From: Candidatus Hodarchaeota archaeon
Lineage (GTDB): Archaea > Asgardarchaeota > Heimdallarchaeia > Hodarchaeales > Hodarchaeaceae
Direction of reading: 5' to 3'
Length of the DNA stretch: 50,190 nt
Assembly: GCA_016839785.1 (NCBI GenBank)
Contig: JAEOTQ010000135.1
Location: 1 to 50,190, forward strand
The notes under the pieces were generated by a model. That model saw only the letters and a list, made by a program, of their open reading frames with translations, had not been told where the DNA came from and ran no database searches. Shown here piece by piece: positions 1 to 7,387 of this stretch. Position 1 is the stretch's first letter, and the number at the start of each line of letters is the position of its first letter. A program made the position numbers and the translations under genes.

Positions 1-133
1 ACTGAATGCCCTCCATCTGCTTGCAGAATATCTATAATTGAATACGTCCAATAACGATAAACTAGTCTTACGTTTATCGTTATTGGACGTATTCAATTAT
101 AGATATTCTGCAAGCAGATGGAGGGCATTCAGT
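1..133. repeat. 62-bp inverted repeat at the left end of the window
   Basis: Bases 1-62 are the exact reverse complement of 72-133, with a 9-nt loop at 63-71. The right arm contains the last 11 codons and stop of the prenyltransferase-like gene plus bases beyond it, so the left arm is an inverted copy of coding sequence rather than independent DNA. The repeat begins exactly at base 1. A fold-back (chimeric read or assembly hairpin) at a contig end explains this best. A genuine long palindrome cannot be excluded. Confidence 0.9.
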
Positions 134-966
134 GCATAGTATGTATATTCCAATGTGGCAATTCCAGTGAAGGGCACTCTAGAAAATCCGCCGAGGGAGG
201 TTTGGCACCCTTTAATGAAATCAATACTAGTATTAAGAAATTGCTGTTTTATCGACATGATTCTCGATATGACGTACCCAGCATTAACGTGTTCCATGAA
301 TGAGGGAGCAATTTCCGGCATATTTGTGAATAGCATATTAGGGCTTATACATTTTGAAACAAAAATGTTTAAATCTTTTATATTATGGATAGGATAATTT
401 ACCCAATCAAGTATTTGGAGTGCTTGCATTGTTTCCATTAAAGTTGATTTATTTAAGCTACCAAATCCATAATCTTGATTCTTAAACATAAATACATAAT
501 CAACTATATCGTCTTTCAATTCAGGGCTTAGTGGTATTTTTAACACATTCACCAGGCTGACCAGAAAATATATTTTCCGATAAACAGATATTTCTGCTGG
601 AAGATTTTGTAAATCAAAGGATCGAAAATTATTAATAATATAACCTGTTGGGTCAATGGTTGGAGAACTTGGAAGTGCTACTAGAGCATTTATTGCATAG
701 TACGCCTGAATAATACTAAAATAAGAGCCATCAAGATGCTGTAATTCTTTAAGGTAAGCAACCGTTGATTTTGAAGCAGAAAAGTTGTTTTCTAGCAGCT
801 TTCGGGTAATAATTGCATAAAATGTATCTGAGGTATTAGGTTCCTGTTGACGGTAAAAACAGTAGCCTCCATTTACACATTCACGGTTTTTAACATATTC
901 TAGGATTTTTTGAATCTCTACTAATCCAAAAATATTCTTTTCTAATAATAGACTGGCCTTCTTCAA
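97..966 (-). CDS. Prenyltransferase-beta/terpenoid-cyclase-like alpha-alpha toroid protein
   Basis: A 289-residue protein built of repeats of the protein-prenyltransferase beta / squalene-cyclase type. Each has a Gly-rich turn followed by a helix ending in Tyr-x-Ala-Leu: NGGY near residue 33, LDGSY near 80, YGFG near 166 and LGGF near 260. In protein prenyltransferases this toroid holds the isoprenoid and a zinc ion that activates the acceptor Cys. I do not see the Asp-x-Cys and downstream His zinc ligands, and no alpha subunit is encoded here, so catalysis is uncertain. The start is TTG at 966-964 with AGGT about 9 nt upstream. It is the last gene of a four-gene operon, 35 nt after the methyltransferase-like gene. 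The fold is fairly sure; protein prenylation is inference. Confidence 0.7.
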   Translation of the reverse strand: MKKASLLLEKNIFGLVEIQKILEYVKNRECVNGGYCFYRQQEPNTSDTFYAIITRKLLENNFSASKSTVAYLKELQHLDGSYFSIIQAYYAINALVALPSSPTIDPTGYIINNFRSFDLQNLPAEISVYRKIYFLVSLVNVLKIPLSPELKDDIVDYVFMFKNQDYGFGSLNKSTLMETMQALQILDWVNYPIHNIKDLNIFVSKCISPNMLFTNMPEIAPSFMEHVNAGYVISRIMSIKQQFLNTSIDFIKGCQTSLGGFSRVPFTGIATLEYTYYALNALHLLAEYL

Positions 967-1001
967 AAGAATTTACCTACTTGCATATAAATTTCTTCAG
1001 T

Positions 1002-1628
1002 TTACCAGAAAAAAGGAATAAATCGTTTCGTTTTGGTTTGATAGGTAGAATACTCCTTTCCAAAATTTTTCACCAGAATTTCTTCCTCATATTTGGAAAT
1101 ATCGTAGTAACCAAGAATTCCAAGGAGTAGGAAAAGCAACAGAGGGGTTTGTAAGGTTAGAAGAAATCCAATGAAATAATAACAATAGGAGGCATATAAA
1201 GGATGTCGAATGTACCTATACATTCCACTAGTCTCCAAAACTACCGGTATACCCCAAGAAAAAGCGCGATTCCATCGTGATACGCGTCCTGCAACGGCCA
1301 CAATCGTACCACACAAAATCAGGAAGATTCCAATTATTTGGACAAGAGTACAACTGAAACTAAACTCACTTAATATTGGATGATAAAGAATATTCGATTG
1401 GAATACCTGTTCGAGGGGTATTATCAAAAACAATCCCCATATTGTAAGTGAACAAAAATAGGTGATTATTGATAGAGTGTTTTGTTTTGTATCAGGCCTT
1501 ATGTTTTTTTTCCTTGTACTTTCCTCACGCCTGTAAGTGACAAAATCGAGGGGAAGAGAGACTATAAAATATGTTATCAGATTTATTCCAACAAAATACC
1601 CAATAATCAAATATTCTAACATCGTCAT
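1002..1628 (-). CDS. Isoprenylcysteine carboxyl methyltransferase-like (ICMT/PEMT family) membrane protein
   Basis: This 208-residue protein has about five membrane segments. Its C-terminal half carries the ICMT/PEMT family signature: RYIRHPLYASY, then two membrane helices, then EEE-L-x3-FG-x2-Y-x2-Y and a final RFIPFFW. In this family the RHP and EE motifs bind S-adenosylmethionine. Eukaryotic ICMT methylates the C-terminal prenylcysteine of CaaX proteins, but bacterial and archaeal relatives act on other substrates or are unassigned. The ATG at 1628-1626 is the natural start. The gene lies 79 nt downstream of an Arf-like GTPase and 35 nt upstream of a prenyltransferase-like gene, which is what makes the prenylcysteine role worth considering. 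Confidence 0.8.
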   Translation of the reverse strand: MTMLEYLIIGYFVGINLITYFIVSLPLDFVTYRREESTRKKNIRPDTKQNTLSIITYFCSLTIWGLFLIIPLEQVFQSNILYHPILSEFSFSCTLVQIIGIFLILCGTIVAVAGRVSRWNRAFSWGIPVVLETSGMYRYIRHPLYASYCYYFIGFLLTLQTPLLLFLLLGILGYYDISKYEEEILVKNFGKEYSTYQTKTKRFIPFFW

Positions 1629-1707
1629 TCATCTGAAAAACTGAAAATTCGTTATGAAAAGCCGTATCTTTGAATTCTAGTGCACTGGTTTTTGAGTATG
1701 GTTCCAT

Positions 1708-2619
1708 TTAGCTTTTAGTTGTCTTCTTGTATAATTCGGCGAGCTCATCAATATCAAATTCGTCAATAACTTCTTTTTGTTCTTTCAAGACTTCTCCTGT
1801 TTTTTCTTCATCTAAAATTGCTCGAAGTTTTTCATATTTTGTTCCTTTAATGAGATCTGGATTCCGTAATTTTTCACGGCCTTTATCAGTTATTTTCCAG
1901 ACTTGTTTAATATCATCATATTCCAGCTCACCTCTGGTACGTAATTTGCGAAGTAGTACCAGAATTTTATCCCGATTATATTCTACCTGGCCGGCACGTG
2001 AGATGATTTCGAGTTGACCCAATAGAGCTAATAGTGGTAAGCCTTCTTTCTTTTCTACAAGCATATCAAAGATGTATATGGATAATAACCTTGAAACACG
2101 ATCTTCGAGAGGAAATTTATCTTCCTCCATACATTCCTGAATCCAAATAAGCACATCTCCGAAGGATTTTGGGATTTTACAAGTCGTAGAGAAGACACGA
2201 TGAGGACGATCATACCGATTTAAAATGTCTAACCGATCTATAATTACTGAAGGATGAGTTCTTGAGACGTCTACTTTGTTAAAAACAATAGCTAAAGGTT
2301 TTCCAAGAGTAATCGGATTGTTTAGTATCCTAAGGAATTCTCTCCGTACTTCAGGAAAGCTTCCTTCATCACTTCCATCAATAACAAAAATTGCTGCTTT
2401 CACATGAGGTAAATATTCCTCAACGAACCTGCGTACCTCTTTCCTACCACCCACTTCAATTAGAGTGAAATTAGATTTCTCATTGACAACGATATCATAC
2501 GATTGATGAGCAGTTGATGGTGTTCCGGATTTAAACTCTCCTTTTAGATAAGAACTAACGAGAGTGGATTTTCCACTCCTTTCCAATCCATATAAAAGTA
2601 CCTGTATTGTTGCTTTCAA
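1708..2619 (-). CDS. Arf-like small GTPase fused to a C-terminal winged-helix domain
   Basis: The N-terminal ~170 residues form a Ras-superfamily G domain closest to Arf/Sar: P-loop GLERSGKST (11-19), likely switch-I Thr around 33-36, G3 EVGGR (55-59), G4 NKVD (114-117) and G5 TCK (145-147). The catalytic Gln that follows GG in Arf proteins is Arg59 here, so intrinsic hydrolysis is probably altered. Residues ~185-260 look like a winged helix (LLRKLRTRGELEYD, then VWKITDKGREKL), and the tail is charged and helical. The protein has no C-terminal Cys and no N-terminal Gly2, so it is not an obvious lipid-modification substrate. The start is TTG with GTGA about 7 nt upstream. It follows the TIGR04076 gene by 18 nt and precedes the ICMT-like gene. 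Confidence 0.85.
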   Translation of the reverse strand: MKATIQVLLYGLERSGKSTLVSSYLKGEFKSGTPSTAHQSYDIVVNEKSNFTLIEVGGRKEVRRFVEEYLPHVKAAIFVIDGSDEGSFPEVRREFLRILNNPITLGKPLAIVFNKVDVSRTHPSVIIDRLDILNRYDRPHRVFSTTCKIPKSFGDVLIWIQECMEEDKFPLEDRVSRLLSIYIFDMLVEKKEGLPLLALLGQLEIISRAGQVEYNRDKILVLLRKLRTRGELEYDDIKQVWKITDKGREKLRNPDLIKGTKYEKLRAILDEEKTGEVLKEQKEVIDEFDIDELAELYKKTTKS

Positions 2620-2637
2620 TATTATTCACTTATGTTC

Positions 2638-2952
2638 TCATTCTACCCGTTCGATTTTAAAATATACTGGTCTAAACCAGTCTGTACACCCTACGATGTT
2701 GCTATCTTCGTTCACCATATGAGGAATCCTACCCCCATATGCAAGTGTTAGCAAATCATGACGAAGGTCAGCCCATGCCCATTCACAAAACCCCTCAGGG
2801 GGCTTATATCGACTTTCCTTTGTGATGTGAAATTCTTGCCCATTTTCAAAGCGTTCACAAGGTTTTATATCATGATACTTATCTTTTACGTATTCCTTTA
2901 TTATATCACCATTGACTGTTCTCTTAATAACAGTTATTTTACAATCATACAT
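2638..2952 (-). CDS. TIGR04076 family protein
   Basis: A 104-residue protein of the TIGR04076 family, recognised by the CKITVIKR opening, the central CERFENGQEF stretch, PPEGFCEWAWADLR, and the ending C-x2-WFRPVYFKIER. No biochemical function is established for the family. The conserved Cys residues (near 5, 32, 57 and 89) suggest metal binding or redox chemistry, which is inference. It is the first gene of the operon with the Arf-like GTPase, ICMT-like and prenyltransferase-like genes (18-nt gap to the GTPase). ATG at 2952-2950 has GGTG about 8 nt upstream. A paralogue lies at 12552-12869. Confidence 0.8.
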   Translation of the reverse strand: MYDCKITVIKRTVNGDIIKEYVKDKYHDIKPCERFENGQEFHITKESRYKPPEGFCEWAWADLRHDLLTLAYGGRIPHMVNEDSNIVGCTDWFRPVYFKIERVE

Positions 2953-3005
2953 AATTTTTTCACCAATACATAATCGTTAACCGATTCTGAGTTCAAAGAA
3001 ATATT

Positions 3006-3022
3006 TTAAAGGTTACCTTTAA
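3006..3022. promoter_or_regulatory. 17-bp perfect palindrome between divergent genes
   Basis: TTAAAGGT-T-ACCTTTAA lies between the divergently transcribed TIGR04076/GTPase operon and the membrane-protein gene at 3117. It is 54 nt from the first start and 95 nt from the second, a fitting place for a repressor site overlapping a promoter. No regulator gene is adjacent. That it is an operator is inference from symmetry and position. Confidence 0.4.
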
Positions 3023-3116
3023 TCAGCTCAAAAAGATCTTATAAAATCTCTGGAAAATACTCCTCTACGTAAGAAAACATACTTCTAAGATGATGATAGA
3101 GTATTGAGGAATAAAA

Positions 3117-3509
3117 ATGAGTACGATTACGTCAATTTCCGCGGTTATAGTGATTCTAATTTTTCTAGGGCTTAGCGTCTTTCAATTCTTACTCGCTCTC
3201 GGAAAACCCTATGGGAAAGCAGCCTATGGAGGAAAATATGAGGTTCTACCTAACAATATGAGAATTTTGAGCGGTGTTGCGATTCTCATATTCATGATAG
3301 CTTCTCTCTTTGTGGCAGTTCGAGTTGAGTTTCTTTCAAATTTTCCATTTCCTGATATAGCTAACCTAGGTGTGTGGGTTTTTGCAATTTACTTAAGTCT
3401 CAATGCAGTTGCGAATTTTCTTTCTAAGAGTAAATTGGAGAAACAAATTATGACTCCTCTATCACTACTTGCTGCAATCTGTCTTTTTGCTATTGCTTTA
3501 AATCTCTGA
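3117..3509 (+). CDS. Small four-helix membrane protein, uncharacterised family
   Basis: A 130-residue protein with four predicted membrane segments (about 7-28, 49-69, 83-102 and 111-129). The loop after the first helix reads GKPYGKAAYGGKYEVLP, followed by an R-I-L-S-G helix. I recall the same pattern (G-x-P-W/Y-G-x-AA-GG, then VLP-x2-R) in a family of uncharacterised bacterial membrane proteins of similar size, with no known activity. ATG at 3117 follows GAGG (about 7 nt upstream). Its last 20 nt overlap the end of the convergent isochorismatase-like gene. Confidence 0.7.
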   Translation: MSTITSISAVIVILIFLGLSVFQFLLALGKPYGKAAYGGKYEVLPNNMRILSGVAILIFMIASLFVAVRVEFLSNFPFPDIANLGVWVFAIYLSLNAVANFLSKSKLEKQIMTPLSLLAAICLFAIALNL

Positions 3510-4032
3510 ATTCAATAAGAACTTCATCCATGCCTAGCAAATTTGTGAAGAAACCACCTAGAACATTATTGTGATGATTTATTATTTGTAATGCTGAGAG
3601 TTCTCCTGAATCCCATGTACTGTGACAATCTTTTACAAGCGATACATCATATCCCAAACTATAAGCTCTTCTTAGAGTAGTATCAACGCAATACTCTGTT
3701 TGTAGACCGAGGATAACAAGGTTTTTCACAGCCACAGATTTTAAAAATTCATCTAAGCCCGTTTCATGAAAGGAGTCAGGTGTAGTCTTCTGAAAAATTG
3801 ATTCATCGTCTAGAGGCTTGATTGTTGGATGAATTTCCCATCCGTCAGACCCAGGTTCATCTGGATCCCCTTTTCCACCCATATTCTGGATATAAATCAC
3901 TCTTATTCCTGTTTTCCTTCCTTCTTGTAAGATTAACTTGGAATTATTAAGTAATACATCACCTTGAAAAATGGGAGTTGATCCGACGAAGTTTCCCAAC
4001 TGTAAATCAATAATTAATACCGCCAAAGTCAT
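3490..4032 (-). CDS. Isochorismatase-like cysteine hydrolase
   Basis: A 180-residue alpha/beta hydrolase of the isochorismatase family. The expected triad is visible: Asp9 in VLIIDLQ, Lys82 in IFQKTTPDSF and Cys115 in LQTEYCVDTT. Family members hydrolyse small amides or vinyl ethers such as nicotinamide, carbamoylsarcosine or isochorismate. Nothing here fixes the substrate. The length fits a single-domain member. It is transcribed alone, convergent with the membrane-protein gene upstream in the window and divergent from the DUF1801 gene, with a 91-nt promoter region between them. Confidence 0.85.
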   Translation of the reverse strand: MTLAVLIIDLQLGNFVGSTPIFQGDVLLNNSKLILQEGRKTGIRVIYIQNMGGKGDPDEPGSDGWEIHPTIKPLDDESIFQKTTPDSFHETGLDEFLKSVAVKNLVILGLQTEYCVDTTLRRAYSLGYDVSLVKDCHSTWDSGELSALQIINHHNNVLGGFFTNLLGMDEVLIEFRDLKQ

Positions 4033-4123
4033 TGTATAGTGTCTCTCGTTAAAATAAATTGAAAGAATTACCTACGAATAGGTAATCGTAAGTCCTATAT
4101 TGGTTTTTATCTTGTGACTCTTT

Positions 4124-4552
4124 ATGGCAGAATTAAAAACGAAAAAGACTGATCAAAATGTTGAAGCCTTTTTGAATTCTGTAACGGATCCTAGTAGACG
4201 TGCAGACAGTTTTGAAGTTCTAAAATTACTGAAAGAAGTAACTAAGGAAGAACCCCGTATGTGGGGAACCAGTATCGTCGGTTTTGGGGATTATCATTAT
4301 AAGTACAAAAGTGGTCGTGAGGGTGATTGGTTTTTAATTGGATTTTCGCCTCGGAAGCAATATCTAACACTATATATTATGTCAGGTTTTGACAAATACG
4401 AAGAGATTTTGTCTGAACTCGGAAAATACAAGACAGGAAAGTCTTGTTTATATCTTAAGAGGCTTTCTGACGTAAACACTGAAACTCTCATAAAACTTGC
4501 CAGTGAATCAGTGAAATTTGTTAAGGAATGGTCAAATTCCAATCCTAATTGA
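4124..4552 (+). CDS. DUF1801 domain protein
   Basis: A 142-residue protein matching the DUF1801 pattern: an N-terminal helix with VEAFLNSV-DPSRRADSFEVLKLL, then MWG-x2-IVGFGDYHYKY, DWFLIGFSPRKQYLTLYIM, GKYKTGKSCLYLKRLSDV and a closing helix. The family is a compact alpha/beta fold related to YdhG/frataxin-like proteins, and its function is not established. The first ATG at 4124 agrees with the family start. The gene is isolated, with 178 nt before the YhhN gene. Confidence 0.85.
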   Translation: MAELKTKKTDQNVEAFLNSVTDPSRRADSFEVLKLLKEVTKEEPRMWGTSIVGFGDYHYKYKSGREGDWFLIGFSPRKQYLTLYIMSGFDKYEEILSELGKYKTGKSCLYLKRLSDVNTETLIKLASESVKFVKEWSNSNPN

Positions 4553-4575
4553 CAAATTTATACTTAAAACAGAGA

Positions 4576-4599
4576 CATCAATATATTTTGTCATTGATG
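4576..4599. terminator. Weak hairpin downstream of the DUF1801 gene
   Basis: CATCAAT at 4576-4582 pairs with ATTGATG at 4593-4599 across a 10-nt T-rich loop, 23 nt after the DUF1801 stop. It could help end transcription or be chance. Archaeal termination depends mainly on T-runs, and the loop (ATATTTTGTC) carries one. Confidence 0.25.
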
Positions 4600-4730
4600 G
4601 GTATTCTAACACTATCACGAACGTTTCGGATATTTCCTTCATCTCTCATGTGATTGTATGTACTCCTTTCTAGGAGTTATTAAATAGGAATGTATATTCT
4701 TTACACAATCACCACAATGAAGAATGGCAG

Positions 4731-5447
4731 ATGAGTATTGAAAGATTGCTTTTTGTTTTCCTTGGAATTAGTATTATATTACTTGAATTAGTAATTATTA
4801 AAAGAAACTATGAAACGACTAATTCTAAAGAGACAACAAAGAAATATTTCTTTTTACCGATGACTACACTGATTAATGTATGTATAGTTCTCTTAGGACT
4901 GATTTTGAATGTATCCATTGATTCTCCATATGCATTGGCCATTTTGATTGGGATGAGTGTAGGTCTCGTTGGAGATTTCAATAATGTGTCAATAAACGAA
5001 AACCATCGTAGTTTTATTTTAGGGAGCTTTATCTTCATCCTGAGTTATCTGATTTATTCTTTAGCCCTATTTTACACCAGTAGAGGATTTAATCTTCCCC
5101 TAGATGTAATTATCATTAGTGGTGCACTTTTATTGTACGCTCTATCCCTCAAATCGAACTGGGATACTAATTATGTGAAACGAATGGGAAATTTCCGTCT
5201 GATCACCTGCTTTTATCCAATAATGCTCTTATACCTTTTATCAAGGGCGATAATGAACTGTTTCCAGAGTATTCTCCCCCTCTTCAGCGTAATCATCCTT
5301 ACTTCAGGAATTGCCCTCATTTTTATCACAGATATCGAGTTCTCGATGGATAAGTTTTTCAAACCAGTGGATAACATGATAGGCCCAATTCTCTATCCCC
5401 TTGGACAGCTAGCCATCGCTTTATCAACGATTGTATTACCGATATAA
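4731..5447 (+). CDS. YhhN family membrane protein (lysoplasmalogenase-like)
   Basis: A 238-residue protein with about eight membrane helices and the YhhN layout: FLPMTT at the second helix (K/L-P-x-T-T in the family), GMSVGLVGDF in the central helix pair, a helix ending in IYSLALF, and a last section ITDIEF-x2-DKF then LYPLGQLAIALS. Mammalian TMEM86 members cleave the vinyl-ether bond of lysoplasmalogens; archaeal members have no proven substrate. ATG at 4731 is chosen; GCAG upstream is a weak ribosome site. It stands alone and converges with the longin-like gene 29 nt downstream. Confidence 0.75.
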   Translation: MSIERLLFVFLGISIILLELVIIKRNYETTNSKETTKKYFFLPMTTLINVCIVLLGLILNVSIDSPYALAILIGMSVGLVGDFNNVSINENHRSFILGSFIFILSYLIYSLALFYTSRGFNLPLDVIIISGALLLYALSLKSNWDTNYVKRMGNFRLITCFYPIMLLYLLSRAIMNCFQSILPLFSVIILTSGIALIFITDIEFSMDKFFKPVDNMIGPILYPLGQLAIALSTIVLPI

Positions 5448-5476
5448 TTCCTAAGCTCCCCATGACAGTAGGGTGA

Positions 5477-6301
5477 CTAAAATGGTCGAGAGGGTAATTG
5501 ATCTTTAATTCCCTCATATAGTTGAGAATTTATTTTATTCAGTAAGTTCTCTAAATAGGGTTTGATATCATTATTGTAGAAAAAGCGACACATCAACAGA
5601 AAGTCTGTATTCATTCCAATCCGCTTAATTATCCATCCCTCTCTATCCATTTCCTCTGATTCGTCAGTTTCAGTTCGTATGGCTTCGAGCCATAAGTCTT
5701 TCTCGGAAGGAATGATGGGTATAAATGATTGGAAGATAGCTCGTTCATTTGGATCATTTAAACCAAAACTTTTGATGATCCCTTCGTCTAAATCTGCAAT
5801 ATACAGGCTAAGAAATCGCATCCCCATCATATTTTTTGCTTCAAATCGGGTGATTTCTGTAGTGATTTGTTTTGAGAGATTGGAGGGAAAATGTTGAGAA
5901 AATTGAATGATTTCCTTTATTCGAGTTTGTTCTGATGTAGGTATAACACTGAGTCTTGAAAAGTTGGAATCCACAATTGATGAGAGAAAAACGTTCAGAT
6001 TTCTATCGATAGCATCGATTTTGGCTTTAGTATACCCAACATTATCAAAAATATCTTGTAATACAATATAAACAATTGGGATAGTTTTTTCCTCTTTAGG
6101 ATTGTACATTACTAACTGAAAATCCGCTAAATGTACACTCCGCAATTTTCCTTCACCTGCAAATTCTCTAGAGAACGCAGTTAAAGCACTCACTAACGGC
6201 CAGAGGAGAGTAGGATCTATTTTCAAATTAATATCTTTATTCACAAAGATTTCGTGCCCAATCCCTGTTTCAATGTTGCAGATAGCAAAAAGATGTATCA
6301 T
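5477..6301 (-). CDS. Possible longin/roadblock-like domain protein
   Basis: A 274-residue soluble protein. Residues 1-95 suggest a longin-like fold: strand MIHLFAICNIETGIGHEIF, then IDPTLLWPLVSALTAFSREF (helix), then LRSVHLADFQLVMYN and PIVYIVLQDIFDN. That sequence (dipeptide ID-x3-L, an amphipathic helix, then strands) resembles regulatory longin/roadblock domains common in archaea with many small GTPases. Residues 100-274 are mostly helical and I do not recognise them. No membrane segment is present. It stands alone between the YhhN gene and the promoter of the flavin-binding gene. The longin assignment is from pattern only and could be wrong. Confidence 0.45.
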   Translation of the reverse strand: MIHLFAICNIETGIGHEIFVNKDINLKIDPTLLWPLVSALTAFSREFAGEGKLRSVHLADFQLVMYNPKEEKTIPIVYIVLQDIFDNVGYTKAKIDAIDRNLNVFLSSIVDSNFSRLSVIPTSEQTRIKEIIQFSQHFPSNLSKQITTEITRFEAKNMMGMRFLSLYIADLDEGIIKSFGLNDPNERAIFQSFIPIIPSEKDLWLEAIRTETDESEEMDREGWIIKRIGMNTDFLLMCRFFYNNDIKPYLENLLNKINSQLYEGIKDQLPSRPF

Positions 6302-6390
6302 TTTAGGTGTTCACAACCCACACCTTGCTCCCAAACTTCTGTTGTTTAAAATCTTAGCCTATATATTTGTCAAGATGACAATCTTTATTA

Positions 6391-6434
6391 GTATGATATA
6401 GAATATTCCTATATCGTATTATCTTATATCATAC
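6391..6434. promoter_or_regulatory. Nested inverted repeats, probable MarR operator
   Basis: GTATGATATA at 6391-6400 is exactly repeated in inverse as TATATCATAC at 6425-6434. Inside it, GATATAG (6395-6401) pairs with CTATATC (6409-6415) around an AATATTC core. The block ends 21 nt before the flavin-binding protein start and contains the AT-rich stretch expected of the promoter. MarR dimers bind such AT-rich inverted repeats, and a MarR gene is the second gene of the transcript, so autorepression is a sound inference. Confidence 0.6.
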
Positions 6435-6455
6435 AAATATAAAAATGTGTTTGCC

Positions 6456-6917
6456 ATGAATGAACAGGAAATGAAAGCGTTCAGTATCAAATTAATGCAA
6501 GAAGCAAAAACAGCATGTTTTACAACTATAGATGAGAATGGTTATCCACATACAAGAGCAGTATTCAATTTAAGGAATTTAGAACAGTTTCCAACTCTCG
6601 AAAAGGTATTTAAAGACCATAATGAGGATCTTTTGATCTATATTTCAACAAATACGTCATCTTCTAAAGTGGAGCATATCAGAAATAATACTGCAGTATC
6701 TCTCTGTATCACAGATCCCGAAAATTTTAGAGGATTAACATTAGGGGGAGATATTAATATTGTGACTGATGAAGAGATAAAAACAGACCTTTGGCTTGAT
6801 TGGTGGGAACAATATTACCCAAAAGGTCGAGAAGATGAAGACTATACCATTCTCGAGTTAAATCCTAAGACGATAGAGGTTTGGTATAAGGGTAAATTCA
6901 AATTTCGGTTTACGTGA
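6456..6917 (+). CDS. Pyridoxamine 5'-phosphate oxidase-fold (flavin-binding) protein
   Basis: A 153-residue protein of the PNPOx-like split-barrel family (general stress protein 26 type). Recognisable parts are AKTACFTTIDENGYPHTRAVF at the start, LLIYISTNTSSSKVEHIRNN in the middle, VSLCITDP, GGDINIVTD and the last strand IEVWYKGKFKF. Relatives bind FMN or F420 and reduce or sequester small molecules. ATG at 6456 is preferred to the in-frame GTG at 6447. The stop overlaps the MarR gene by four bases (GTGA), so the two are translationally coupled, and a palindromic operator lies just upstream. Confidence 0.8.
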   Translation: MNEQEMKAFSIKLMQEAKTACFTTIDENGYPHTRAVFNLRNLEQFPTLEKVFKDHNEDLLIYISTNTSSSKVEHIRNNTAVSLCITDPENFRGLTLGGDINIVTDEEIKTDLWLDWWEQYYPKGREDEDYTILELNPKTIEVWYKGKFKFRFT

Positions 6918-7378
6918 ATTTCGTGGTTTCTATGAAAGAGCAAAGAGCAGCAGGTTATTTGATTGCAAAAATACATCAAAGATCTGGACGTATCTTTACA
7001 AAGAAACTCAAATCCCACAACATTCATGATATAAATCCTGCACAAGGAAGAATTCTTTTCGCTTTATGGCAGAACGATGGTTTATCCATCATAGAACTTG
7101 CTAAAGAAACTGGCCTCAGTAAATCAACCTTAACATCAATGTTGGATCGTTTAGAAGTCTTAGGTCACATTAAAAGAGTCCATTCTACAGAAGATAGAAG
7201 GAAGATTCTAGTTTTCATAACTGAAAAAAATAAACAACTTCAATCGAAATATGTACAAGTATCGCAAGAGATGACCGAAATATTTTATGTGAATTTCACA
7301 ACTGAAGAAAGAGATCAATTTGAGAAATATTTGAAAAAACTTCTCAATAATCTTGTCCTTCAAGAAACTCAAAAGTAA
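6914..7378 (+). CDS. MarR family transcriptional regulator
   Basis: A MarR-type winged-helix repressor of about 150 residues: N-terminal dimerisation helix, PAQGRILFALWQNDGLSIIELA, recognition helix GLSKSTLTSMLDRLEVLGHI, a basic wing (STEDRRKILVFITEKN) and a C-terminal dimerisation helix. GTG at 6914 overlaps the upstream stop as GTGA; ATG at 6932 (MKEQRAAG) is an equally good start and fits the family N-terminus. It probably represses its own operon through the inverted repeats at 6391-6434. The ligand is unknown. The convergent menC-like gene ends 9 nt away. Confidence 0.9.
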   Translation: MNFVVSMKEQRAAGYLIAKIHQRSGRIFTKKLKSHNIHDINPAQGRILFALWQNDGLSIIELAKETGLSKSTLTSMLDRLEVLGHIKRVHSTEDRRKILVFITEKNKQLQSKYVQVSQEMTEIFYVNFTTEERDQFEKYLKKLLNNLVLQETQK

Positions 7379-7387
7379 TGAAGCACT

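Noticed and set aside
118..397. Plus-strand frames over the prenyltransferase-like gene
   Set aside because: They are antisense to a well-supported gene, and the first begins within the fold-back artefact.
1525..1707. A 60-residue minus-strand frame starting directly after the GTPase stop
   Set aside because: Most of it overlaps the ICMT-like gene in another frame and it resembles no protein; the ICMT-like frame has strong family motifs.
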